DNA of 64,000 nucleotides from CAVVPY01 sp963750295 (GTDB taxonomy: Bacteria > Actinomycetota > Actinomycetes > Mycobacteriales > Jatrophihabitantaceae). The stretch is from assembly GCA_963750295.1 (NCBI GenBank), contig CAVVPY010000002.1, forward strand, positions 1 through 64,000, in the 5' to 3' direction. Made by a program: the position numbers and the translations under genes. The first letter of the stretch is position 1; every line of letters starts with the position of its first letter. Of the stretch, positions 8,143 through 15,565 are shown one piece after another. Below the pieces are notes generated by a model. It was not told the origin of the DNA. It saw only the letters and a program-made list of their open reading frames with translations, and did no database searches.

Positions 8143-9032
8143 TCGAGCGACGCGGGCGCGGTCAGGATGTCGGCGCCGGTGTCGGTCACGACGACGGTGT
8201 GCTCCCACTGCGCCGCCCATGACCCGTCCGCGGTCAGGATCGTCCAGCCGTCGTCCCACGAGTACCACTCGTACGAGCCGAGCGTCAGCATCGGTTCGAC
8301 GGTGAAGGTCATCCCGGGTTCGAGCACGGTCGACGCCCGCGGTTCGTCGTAGTGCAGGATCGTCGGCTTGGTGTGGAAGGACGGCCCGACGCCGTGCCCG
8401 GTGTAGTCACGCACCACGCCGTACCCGAAGCGCTTGGCGTAGGACTCGATCACGCGCCCGATCACGCTGACCGGCCGCCCCGGACGGATCGCCGCGATGC
8501 CGCGCAGCATCGCCTCACGGGTCCGCTCGCCGAGTTCGCGCACCTCGGCAGCCGGCTCACCGGCGTAGAACGTCGCGCAGGTGTCGCCGTGCACCCCGCC
8601 GAGGTAGGCGGTGATGTCCACCTTCACCACGTCCCCGTCCGCGAGCGGGCGGCTGTCGGGGATCCCGTGGCAGATGACCTCGTTCACGCTCGTGCACAGC
8701 GACTTCGGGAACCCCTTGTAACCCAGCGTGGACGGGTACGCCCCGGCCGCGATGAGGAACTCGTGCCCGATCCGGTCGAGTTCGTCGGTGGTGACCCCGG
8801 GCGCGACGTGCTGCCCGATCTCGGCCAGCGCCGCACCCGCGACCTGGCCCGCGACCCGCATCCGGGCGATGGTGTCGGCGTCCTTGACGGGCGCGTCGTC
8901 GTAGTCGGCCGGCGTCCCGGGCTTGGCGTCGACGTAGTGCGGGCGCACGATCCCCGCGGGCACCGCGCGCCGCGGCGACAGGGTGCCGGGCTCGAGCGGG
9001 ACGGGTGGGCGTAGCGGCGTGCTGGTGGTCAC
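8130..9032 (-). CDS. map: methionine aminopeptidase, type I
   Basis: 300 residues. Removes the initiator Met from nascent proteins. All five metal ligands of the pita-bread fold are visible: the two Asp in VKVDITAYLGGVHGDTCATF, the His in GHGVG, the Glu in FTVEPML, and the last Glu in WEHTVVVT. A ~40-residue N-terminal extension with PHYVDAKPG is typical of the longer actinobacterial paralogue (MapB-like). GTG start at 9032 overlaps the TGA of the upstream gene (GTGA), so the two are coupled. The 3' end carries the repeat described at 8041-8142. Confidence 0.94.
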   Translation of the reverse strand: MTTSTPLRPPVPLEPGTLSPRRAVPAGIVRPHYVDAKPGTPADYDDAPVKDADTIARMRVAGQVAGAALAEIGQHVAPGVTTDELDRIGHEFLIAAGAYPSTLGYKGFPKSLCTSVNEVICHGIPDSRPLADGDVVKVDITAYLGGVHGDTCATFYAGEPAAEVRELGERTREAMLRGIAAIRPGRPVSVIGRVIESYAKRFGYGVVRDYTGHGVGPSFHTKPTILHYDEPRASTVLEPGMTFTVEPMLTLGSYEWYSWDDGWTILTADGSWAAQWEHTVVVTDTGADILTAPASLDSVE

Positions 9033-9520
9033 CGCTCCATTGTGCCGCGCGCGGGGCCGTCGAGCGCGAACCGGACCGCAGCAGCCGCCGAGTCGGCAGT
9101 CGGCACCGCGACGGGGGCCGAGTCCGCGTCGAGAACCGTCCACCCGCCCAGGCACACGACCGGCACGCCACCGCGGACGGCCAGCGCGACCTCGCTCAAC
9201 GTCCCCCAGCTGCCCCCGATCGCGATCACCGCGTCGGCGCTGCGCACGAGCAGGGCATTGCGCACCTCGCCGAGCCCGGTCGCGATCAGCACCGTCGCCA
9301 CCGGGCAGCCGAGCGAACGGTCGGTGCCGGGCAGCAGCCCCACACCCGTCCCACCCGCGGCGGCGGCCCCTTCGAGCGCGGCGCACATGACACCACCCAG
9401 CCCGCCGGTCAGCACGACGGCGCCGGCCTCGGCGAGCAACCGGCCGGTCAGCCGGGCGGCGTCCAGGTCCGCCGGCCGCGCGGCGTCGCCGGGCCCGACG
9501 ACGGCGACGTAGCGGGCCAT
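9029..9520 (-). CDS. LOG/TIGR00725-type Rossmann-fold protein
   Basis: 163 residues. Glycine-rich VVLTGGLGGVM near residues 36-46 and GGSWGTLSEVALA near residues 101-113 correspond to the nucleotide-binding and GGxGTxxE-like motifs of the 'lysine decarboxylase'/LOG superfamily; the second motif is degenerate (GSWGTLSE). Members of the short TIGR00725 branch have no firm function, though related LOG proteins release cytokinins. Starts at ATG 9520, 17 bases downstream of the rnj stop on the same strand, and overlaps map by four bases. It probably forms an operon rnj - this gene - map. Confidence 0.82.
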   Translation of the reverse strand: MARYVAVVGPGDAARPADLDAARLTGRLLAEAGAVVLTGGLGGVMCAALEGAAAAGGTGVGLLPGTDRSLGCPVATVLIATGLGEVRNALLVRSADAVIAIGGSWGTLSEVALAVRGGVPVVCLGGWTVLDADSAPVAVPTADSAAAAVRFALDGPARGTMER

Positions 9521-9536
9521 GAGGCGAGCAGGCTTC

Positions 9537-11219
9537 TCAGAGCTCGACGACCATCGGCACGAGCATCGGACGCCGCCGGTACTCGCGGTCCACCCATCGC
9601 CCGACGGTGCGCCGCACCAGGTGCTGCAACGGGTCCACGTCGCGGGTGCCGTCGGCGAGCGCCTTCTCGACCACCTCGATCAGCTCGGCGCGGATCGGGT
9701 CCAGCGCCGCCGGGTCGTCACTGAATCCGCGCGCGGTGATCTCGGGCCCGAACACCACCTTGCCGGCGTCGAGGTCCACGGCCACGAGGATGGACAGGAA
9801 ACCCTCCTCGCCGAGGATGCGGCGGTCCTTGAGGGTCGCGTCGCCGATGTCGCCGACCTCGAGGCCGTCCACGTACACGTAGCCGACGGGGATCTTGCCG
9901 GTGATGCGGGCCAGGCCGTCGATCAGGTCGACGACGGTGCCGTCCTCGGCGAGCATGATCCGCTCGTCCGGGATGCCGGTCGAGCGTGCGACGGCCGCGT
10001 GCGCGCGCAGGTGCCGCCACTCGCCGTGCACCGGCATGTGGTTGCGCGGCCGCACCGCGTTGATCAGGTAGCGCAGCTCGCCGGCCGGCGCGTGGCCGGA
10101 CACGTGCACCAGCGCGGTCGACTTGTGCACGACCTTCGCGCCGAGCCGCGACAGGCCGTTGATCACCTGTCCGACCGACGTCTCGTTGCCCGGGATGAGG
10201 GAGGACGCGAGCAGGATGGTGTCCTCGGGCCCGATCCGGATCTGCTGGTGCTCGCGGTTGGCCATCCGCGACAGCGCCGAGAGCGGCTCACCCTGCGACC
10301 CGGTCGAGATCAACAGCACGCGCCGCGACGGCAACTCGTCGATGACCTTGACGTCGACGAGCAGGCCGTCCGGGACGTGCAGCAGGCCGAGCTCGCGCGC
10401 GATCTGCATGTTGCGCAGCATCGAGCGCCCGACCAGCGCCACCTGCCGCTCGGCGAGGACGGCGGCGTCGAGCACCTGCTGCACGCGGTGCACGTGCGAG
10501 GCGAAGCAGGCGACGATCACCCGGCCGGGGGACTTGGCGATCACGTCGCCGACGACCACGCCGACGTCCTTCTCGGACGGGATGAACCCGCCGACCTCGG
10601 CATTGGTGGAGTCGGCGAGCAACAGGTCGACGCCCTCGTTGCCCAGCCGGGTGAACCCGTTGAGGTCGGTGAGCCGGCCGTCCAGCGGCGTCTGGTCCAT
10701 CTTGAAGTCACCCGTGTGCAGGACGGTGTGCCCGCCGGCGCGGATCGCCACCGCCAGCGCGTCCGGGATCGAGTGGTTGACCGCGAAGAACTCGAGGTCC
10801 CAACCACCGATCGACGTCCGCTCACCCTCGACCACCTGGCGCAGGTCGGGCTTGCGCAGCCGGTGCTGGTCGAGCTTCGCGGCGACGAGCGCCAGGGTGA
10901 GCCGTGAGCCGTACACGGGGATGTCGCGCCGCGCACGCAGCAGGTACGGCAAGGCCCCGATGTGGTCCTCGTGCCCGTGGGTCAGGACGACCGCGTCGAT
11001 GTCGTCGAGCCGGTCGGCGAAGTAGGACCAGTCCGGCAGGGTCACGTCGACGCCGGGGGAGTTGGTCTTGCCGAGCAGCATCCCGCAGTCGACGACAAGC
11101 AGCCGGCCGTCCAGCTCGAACATCGTCATGTTCCGGCCGATCTCCTTGATGCCGCCGAGTGCGACGACACGAAGGGCTCCGGCAGGCAGTGCGGGCGGCG
11201 CGGCTAGTCCAGAATTCAC
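9537..11219 (-). CDS. rnj: ribonuclease J
   Basis: About 560 residues. A 5'-3' exo/endoribonuclease of RNA maturation and decay that substitutes for RNase E functions. The metallo-beta-lactamase motif HGHEDHIG, the LHTGDFKMD and DLLLADSTNAE motifs, the beta-CASP region (CFASHVHR, STGSQGEP) and HVSGHA are all present. The C-terminal ~110 residues form the usual dimerisation domain. I prefer the GTG at 11219 (VNSGLAAPP); the frame opens at 11249, but that ATG would overlap the divergent gene starting at 11244. First gene of a likely three-gene operon with the LOG-like gene and map. Confidence 0.94.
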   Translation of the reverse strand: MNSGLAAPPALPAGALRVVALGGIKEIGRNMTMFELDGRLLVVDCGMLLGKTNSPGVDVTLPDWSYFADRLDDIDAVVLTHGHEDHIGALPYLLRARRDIPVYGSRLTLALVAAKLDQHRLRKPDLRQVVEGERTSIGGWDLEFFAVNHSIPDALAVAIRAGGHTVLHTGDFKMDQTPLDGRLTDLNGFTRLGNEGVDLLLADSTNAEVGGFIPSEKDVGVVVGDVIAKSPGRVIVACFASHVHRVQQVLDAAVLAERQVALVGRSMLRNMQIARELGLLHVPDGLLVDVKVIDELPSRRVLLISTGSQGEPLSALSRMANREHQQIRIGPEDTILLASSLIPGNETSVGQVINGLSRLGAKVVHKSTALVHVSGHAPAGELRYLINAVRPRNHMPVHGEWRHLRAHAAVARSTGIPDERIMLAEDGTVVDLIDGLARITGKIPVGYVYVDGLEVGDIGDATLKDRRILGEEGFLSILVAVDLDAGKVVFGPEITARGFSDDPAALDPIRAELIEVVEKALADGTRDVDPLQHLVRRTVGRWVDREYRRRPMLVPMVVEL

Positions 11220-11243
11220 ACTCGCGAGGCTATCGTCAGCGCG

Positions 11244-11516
11244 GTGCACCTAGGGCTGCAGTCCGACGACCTGACCTCGATCGGCGTCGGCGTGATCGCC
11301 GTTCTCGTCGTCCTCGGCTTCCTGATCAGCTTCGTCCTGACCAAGGTCATCGCGCGGATCCTGATCCTGGTCGTGGTCGCCGGCCTCGGGTTCTGGGTGT
11401 GGCAGCAGCGCACGGCCATCGAGGACAAGGTCAAGGACAAGGCCTGCGGCGAGTACTCGTTCTTCGGGATCCACGTCGACCATCCGGCCGAGGTCAAGCA
11501 GGCCTGTAAGCCCTAG
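11244..11516 (+). CDS. small two-helix membrane protein
   Basis: 90 residues from a GTG at 11244. Two adjacent hydrophobic segments (about residues 13-33 and 36-52, ending FWVWQQR) are followed by a polar C-terminus containing two cysteines (KDKACGEY, VKQACKP), which could form a disulfide if outside the cell. No family recognised. It is divergent from rnj with only 24 bases between the starts, and its last four bases overlap the end of the convergent dedA gene. Small membrane proteins of this shape are common beside actinobacterial rnj, but a functional link is not shown. Confidence 0.7.
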   Translation: MHLGLQSDDLTSIGVGVIAVLVVLGFLISFVLTKVIARILILVVVAGLGFWVWQQRTAIEDKVKDKACGEYSFFGIHVDHPAEVKQACKP

Positions 11517-12139
11517 ATGCGGCTGCGCCGCCGGCTCTGGATCAGGTGGACGAGCGTCGGCAGCAGCGACAGCACGACGACCACGATCACGACCATGTCG
11601 ACGTAGCCCTTGTTGCGCCGGACGAAGTCGAAGTGGCCCAGCCAGTACCCGAGCAGCAGGATCCCGTCCGTCCACACCAGGCCACCGACCACGGACGCGG
11701 CGGCATACCGGGGGAACGGCATCCGCCCGACACCGGCCATCACCGTCACCACCGTCCGGACGATCGGCACGAACCGCCCGAGGAAGATCGCGGCCACGCC
11801 GAACCGCTCGAAGAACCGGGCGGCGCGGGTGACGTACTCGGGTTTGAACAACCGCGAGTTCGGACGGTCGAACACCACCGGTCCGGCGCGGCGCCCGATC
11901 GCGTACCCGACCAGGTTGCCGGCGATCGCGGCGAGCGGCGCGACGATCAGGAAGGCCGCGAGCGACGTGTGGATCGTGCCGACCGAGAGCGAGACACCGG
12001 CGGCGAGCAGCAGCGTGTCACCGGGCAGGAAGAAGCCGATCAGCAGACCGCACTCGGCGAACAGGATGATCGCGACGCCGATCAATCCGAAGTTGCCGAG
12101 CAGGGTGTCCGGCGAGATCGGATTGGCGAGAATGTGCAC
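11513..12139 (-). CDS. DedA-family membrane protein
   Basis: 208 residues. DedA/SNARE-associated family, now linked to polyprenyl- or phospholipid transport across the membrane. Diagnostic sequences are visible: GFFLPGDTLLLAAG near residues 36-49, the re-entrant region GNLVGYAIGRRAG, FFERFG with GRFVPIVRTVV (the conserved Arg pair), and GGLVWTDGILLLGYWLG. About five hydrophobic segments and a basic C-terminus (QSRRRSRI). It stands alone between a small membrane protein and the sigma factor. Start ATG at 12139. Substrate is not predictable. Confidence 0.92.
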   Translation of the reverse strand: MHILANPISPDTLLGNFGLIGVAIILFAECGLLIGFFLPGDTLLLAAGVSLSVGTIHTSLAAFLIVAPLAAIAGNLVGYAIGRRAGPVVFDRPNSRLFKPEYVTRAARFFERFGVAAIFLGRFVPIVRTVVTVMAGVGRMPFPRYAAASVVGGLVWTDGILLLGYWLGHFDFVRRNKGYVDMVVIVVVVLSLLPTLVHLIQSRRRSRI

Positions 12140-12180
12140 CGAGCGAGTCTACGCAGCCAATCCTGGCAATCGGCCCGCCA

Positions 12181-12202
12181 GGCGTCGGTCAGGCGTCGGT
12201 CA
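12181..12202 (-). repeat. 11-bp tandem duplication beginning at the sigma-factor stop codon
   Basis: On the minus strand the 11-base unit TGACCGACGCC occurs twice back to back, the first copy starting exactly at the stop codon of the sigma-factor gene (12202-12200). It duplicates the stop. No hairpin of note. Comparable stop-anchored duplications occur after map and mshD. Confidence 0.8.
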
Positions 12203-13063
12203 GACGGCGGTGCGCAGCGGCAGCGGCTCGCCGAGCACGGTGGTCGCCTGCAGCCGCTCGCTGAGGCTTGACCGGGTCTGGATGGCGCGCGCGTACGCCT
12301 GGCGCGTGGCGTTGCGGCGGCCGGCGACGATCGGTGTGGGGGCGAACGAGTCGTCGGTGGCGCGCAGGCCGTCCCGCAGCATCGCCAGCGCCTCGGAGCG
12401 CAGTTGCGAGACCCGGGATTCGGTAACCCCGAGCTCGGCGGCAATGTCGGCCATCTTGCGCTGCTCGAAGAAGTAGGCGACGACGACGTCACGCAGGCGG
12501 GGCGGCAACTCGTCGATCGCGTCGCGCAGGTAGCCGATCTGCTCGCGGTGCACGAGCAGCGCCTCGGGCCCGGCCATCGTGGTGGCGACGACCTCGGCGC
12601 CGGCGTCGGGCGTCAGGGCGGACAGGCTGGCGACGCTGGCGCGCTGCACGTCCGAGTCGATGTTGTCGAGGTCGCGTGGGCTGACGCCCATGGCCTCGGC
12701 GACCTCGCCGCGGGTGGGGGTGCGGCGCAGGGTGGAGGTCAGGCCGGTCCGGACGGTGTCGGCCTCGCGGGCCTTGCCCCGGACGGCGCGGCTGGCCCAG
12801 TCCATTCCCCGCAGCTCGTCGGTCAGCGCACCCTTGATGCGGATGACGGCGAAGCGGCCGAACGGGACACCGCGGGCGGCGTCGAAGCTCTTCGCGCTCA
12901 GGACCAGGGCCAGCATGCCGGCCGAGATCAGGTCGTCGCGGTTGACGTGGGACGGGACCCGAGTGAGCAGTTCGCGAACCGCGTGCCCGACAAGCGGCAG
13001 GTGGGTGCGGACGAGCTCGTCGATCTCGGTCTCGGTGGGGGTGTTCGCTCGCGAAGCCGTCAC
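12200..13063 (-). CDS. RNA polymerase sigma factor, FliA/WhiG (sigma-28) type
   Basis: 287 residues. Region 2 is recognisable from LPLVGHAVRELLTRVPSHV through DDLISAGMLALV and FGRFAVIRIKGALTDELR, whose end (GMDWASRAVR) is characteristic of the FliA/WhiG group. Region 3 contains GEVAEAMGVSPRDLD. Region 4 contains the helix-turn-helix MADIAAELGVTESRVSQLRSEAL. About 45 extra C-terminal residues (from SFAPTPIVAG) are not typical. In actinobacteria such factors direct flagellar genes (FliA) or sporulation (WhiG). The divergent gene is a FlgN-like chaperone, favouring a flagellar link, though no structural flagellar gene lies in the window. Its stop codon is duplicated. Confidence 0.9.
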   Translation of the reverse strand: MTASRANTPTETEIDELVRTHLPLVGHAVRELLTRVPSHVNRDDLISAGMLALVLSAKSFDAARGVPFGRFAVIRIKGALTDELRGMDWASRAVRGKAREADTVRTGLTSTLRRTPTRGEVAEAMGVSPRDLDNIDSDVQRASVASLSALTPDAGAEVVATTMAGPEALLVHREQIGYLRDAIDELPPRLRDVVVAYFFEQRKMADIAAELGVTESRVSQLRSEALAMLRDGLRATDDSFAPTPIVAGRRNATRQAYARAIQTRSSLSERLQATTVLGEPLPLRTAV

Positions 13064-13419
13064 GGCTCTCTCCTCGCGGGACGGTGCGGTGTGGGACCGC
13101 GCCTGGTGGGTGGTGCCGGTTCGTCCTGGCCCGCCGATACCGCTGGTGCGCCTGGTTCGTGCTGTGCGCCGTCCCCCGTCGGCTAGCGGTGACTCGTGTG
13201 GACCTCACCTGCACCTGTTCCTCGAGACCGGAGCCTGTTAGATCGGTGTGAGGTTTATGGAACACGGCACCCCTCGAGTGCGCAAGGCTTTACCAGAGAA
13301 AATCTTGACAATTTCTTTACAAAGCTGGCTGAAACTCGGACAAAGGTGGTAGGAAATCGCGGTCGTTCGAGCTGAGTTGATCTTGCGGAAGTGCCCTGGA
13401 AAGGCTCACGCGCCGGCCC
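13064..13419. other. divergent intergenic region with AT-rich block
   Basis: 356 bases between the sigma-factor gene and the FlgN-like gene. A stretch around 13285-13345 is far richer in A/T than its surroundings and contains TTGACA at 13305-13310 on the plus strand; no convincing -10 box lies 16-18 bases further on. I found no clear sigma-28 box (TAAA-N15-GCCGATAA) on either strand. Probably promoter and leader DNA for both genes; nothing coding is seen. Confidence 0.5.
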
Positions 13420-14046
13420 GTGGGCGTGCAGCTGGCTAAGGTGCCCGTCCGATTTGCCGATTGTCAGCACGTGCCAGGGGCGTCACGGAGCGACTCGGTC
13501 GGCAGTCCCGGGGCCTTCCCGGCACTGGCGGCCGTGCTGTGGACGGTCCATGAGGCACTTGAGGACGTGCTGTACCGACTCCTGCAATTCCGTCTTGTCG
13601 CCCGCGACGGCGCATCGATGCGGTGGCTGCCGCGGGCCGACCACGAACTGCGCCGGGCGCTCGAGGCGCTCGAGTCGGCCGAGGTGCTGCGCGCGGCCGA
13701 GGTCGAGGGCATCGCCGGGCTGGCGCACGGTCATCCGTCGGTACCCGAGACGGTGACGCTGGCGTCCCTGCAGGAACTGGCCCGCGATCCGTGGCCCGCC
13801 GTCCTGGCCGAGCACGGGCGCACGCTGCGCGCGTTGGTGCGTGAGGTCGAGAAATCCGCGACCCAGACCCGCCGGGTGCTGCAGGCCGCCTCGGCGCCGG
13901 CCCGCGTGCGGGCGGGCGGCCGGGTCCGGTTCGAATCGGATGCACCGGACGAGGCCCGCGGACCGGTCATCACCGCCGTGTTCGAGTCGGCCACGGCGAC
14001 CCTGACCCGCCTGCCCCAGCTCTCGCTGCGGGAGTTCCTCGGCTGA
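13420..14046 (+). CDS. FlgN-like flagellar chaperone family protein
   Basis: 208 residues from GTG 13420; GTG 13471 (VPGASRSDS) is an equally possible start because recognisable similarity only begins at ALAAVLWTVHEALEDVLYRL. The body is helical and follows the pattern of actinobacterial FlgN proteins: an N-terminal helix with LLQF-type repeats, the segment RWLPRADHELRRALEALE, then a helix with LAEHGRTLRALVREVE. FlgN chaperones escort the hook-junction proteins FlgK and FlgL. The assignment rests on pattern, not a computed match. It is divergent from the FliA/WhiG sigma gene. The C-terminal ~45 residues (RVRFESDAPDE onwards) look family-specific. Confidence 0.6.
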   Translation: MGVQLAKVPVRFADCQHVPGASRSDSVGSPGAFPALAAVLWTVHEALEDVLYRLLQFRLVARDGASMRWLPRADHELRRALEALESAEVLRAAEVEGIAGLAHGHPSVPETVTLASLQELARDPWPAVLAEHGRTLRALVREVEKSATQTRRVLQAASAPARVRAGGRVRFESDAPDEARGPVITAVFESATATLTRLPQLSLREFLG

Positions 14047-14108
14047 GGCCGGCGTGCGCGATACTGGCCGGGACCGTTTTGTGCCCGTGTCGCCCAAGGA
14101 GCTACTCG

Positions 14109-15140
14109 ATGCCGATCGCCACGCCCGAGACCTACGCCGACATGCTTGACCGCGCCAAGCAGGGCAAGTTCGCCTACCCGGCGATCAACGTGACGTCCAC
14201 CGAGACGCTCAATGCGGCCATCGGCGGGTTCGCGGAGGCCGGCAGTGACGGCATCGTGCAGATCTCGACGGGCGGTGCCGAGTTCCTGTCCGGGTCGCGG
14301 GTGAAGGACATGGTCACCGGAGCGGTCGCGCTCGCCGAGTTCACCCATGTCGTGGCCGCGCGCTACCCGGTGACGATCGCGCTGCACACCGACCACTGCC
14401 AGAAGGAGAAGCTGGACACCTACGTCCGTCCGCTGCTCGCGATCTCGCAGGAGCGTGTCGATGCCGGCCGGGGGCCGCTGTTCCACTCGCACATGTGGGA
14501 CGGGTCGGCCATCGAGCTGGAGGAGAACCTGCAGATCGCCGCCGACCTGCTCGCCCTGGCGGCCAAGGCACGCATCGTGCTCGAGGTCGAGATCGGTGTC
14601 GTCGGCGGCGAGGAGGACGGCGTGCACGGCGGCGGGCCGGGCAGCGAGAAGCTGTACACCACGCCCGAGGATGCGATGCGCACCGCGGAGCTTCTGGGCA
14701 CCGGCGAGAACGGGCGCTACATCCTGGCCGCGACGTTCGGCAACGTGCACGGTTCGTACAAGCCGGGATCGGTGAAGCTGCGTCCGAAGATCCTCAAGGA
14801 GATCCAGGACGCGGTCGGCGCGAAGGTCGGCAAGGACAACCCGTTCGACCTCGTGTTCCACGGCGGGTCTGGCTCGGAGCTGGACGAGATCCGCGAGGCG
14901 GTGTCCTACGGCGTGGTCAAGATGAACGTCGACACCGACACCCAGTACGCGTTCACCCGCCCGATCGCCGCCCACATGTTCCAGCACTTCGACGGCGTGC
15001 TCAAGATCGACGGCGAGGTCGGCAACAAGAAGCTGTACGACCCGCGCTCCTACCTCAAGGCAGCAGAAGCCGGCATGGCCGCGCGGGTGACCGAGGCGTG
15101 CGAGGCGTTGCAGTCGGCCGGCACGTCCGCGTCGGCATGA
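14109..15140 (+). CDS. fbaA: class II fructose-bisphosphate aldolase
   Basis: 343 residues. Zinc enzyme that cleaves fructose 1,6-bisphosphate in glycolysis and runs in reverse in gluconeogenesis. The zinc/substrate motif ALHTDHCQKEK is near residues 93-103, EVEIGVVGGEEDGV near 160, and the phosphate-binding FHGGSGSELDEI near 253. The start at ATG 14109 is chosen over upstream starts because AAGGAG lies at 14096-14101 and MPIATPETYADML is the normal family N-terminus. A GATACT sequence at 14060-14065 could be its -10 box. Its TGA overlaps the ATG of the DUF3151 gene (ATGA). Confidence 0.96.
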   Translation: MPIATPETYADMLDRAKQGKFAYPAINVTSTETLNAAIGGFAEAGSDGIVQISTGGAEFLSGSRVKDMVTGAVALAEFTHVVAARYPVTIALHTDHCQKEKLDTYVRPLLAISQERVDAGRGPLFHSHMWDGSAIELEENLQIAADLLALAAKARIVLEVEIGVVGGEEDGVHGGGPGSEKLYTTPEDAMRTAELLGTGENGRYILAATFGNVHGSYKPGSVKLRPKILKEIQDAVGAKVGKDNPFDLVFHGGSGSELDEIREAVSYGVVKMNVDTDTQYAFTRPIAAHMFQHFDGVLKIDGEVGNKKLYDPRSYLKAAEAGMAARVTEACEALQSAGTSASA

Positions 15141-15541
15141 CGCAGTTCGGGAATCTGCTCGCACCGCCGACCCGGCTGCCCGTCGACCCGGCGGTCGAGC
15201 TGCTCGACCGCGGTGACGAGCCGGCGTCGGTCGCCTCGGCCTACCCGTCCTCGTGCGCGGCCTGGGCGACGCTGGCCGAGGCCGCGCTGGGTGCCGGCCG
15301 GCCCGTCGAGGGCTACGCCTATGCCCGCACCGGTTACCACCGCGGGCTGGACGCGCTGCGCCGAGCGGGCTGGAAGGGCCAGGGCCCGGTCCCGTGGTCG
15401 CACGAGCCCAACCGGGGCTTCCTGCGCGCGCTGCACGCCCTCGCGCAGGCCGCGGCGGCGATCGGCGAGAGCGACGAGGCGCAGCGCTGCAACGCCTTGC
15501 TCAACGACAGCGACCCCGAGGCAGCAGCCGCCCTCGCCTGA
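15137..15541 (+). CDS. DUF3151 family protein
   Basis: 134 residues. Almost entirely helical, with AYAYARTGYHRGLDALRRAGWKG-type sequence and GPVPWSHEPNRGFLRALHALA, which are hallmarks of DUF3151, an actinobacterial family that follows fbaA in many genomes. No function is established; the Trp/Tyr/Arg-rich central helix pair suggests ligand or protein binding. The ATG overlaps the fbaA stop by four bases (ATGA), so expression is coupled. A perfect 8-bp hairpin follows at its stop codon. Confidence 0.9.
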   Translation: MTQFGNLLAPPTRLPVDPAVELLDRGDEPASVASAYPSSCAAWATLAEAALGAGRPVEGYAYARTGYHRGLDALRRAGWKGQGPVPWSHEPNRGFLRALHALAQAAAAIGESDEAQRCNALLNDSDPEAAAALA

Positions 15542-15557
15542 CCAGGTCGGGCGAGGG
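15531..15557. terminator. hairpin at the stop codon of the DUF3151 gene
   Basis: Perfect 8-bp stem CCCTCGCC (15531-15538) and GGCGAGGG (15550-15557), with the stop codon in the 11-base loop. It sits between two convergent genes and could end transcription from either side. There is no T-run, as is usual for actinobacterial terminators. Confidence 0.6.
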
Positions 15558-15565
15558 TTCGCCTA

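Noticed and set aside
11219..11249. ATG at 11249 as the RNase J start
   Set aside because: It would overlap the start of the divergent membrane gene, and the residues before VNSGLAAPP do not resemble RNase J N-termini.
13305..13333. TTGACA promoter for the FlgN-like gene
   Set aside because: The -35 hexamer is perfect, but no acceptable -10 sequence occurs 16-18 bases downstream.
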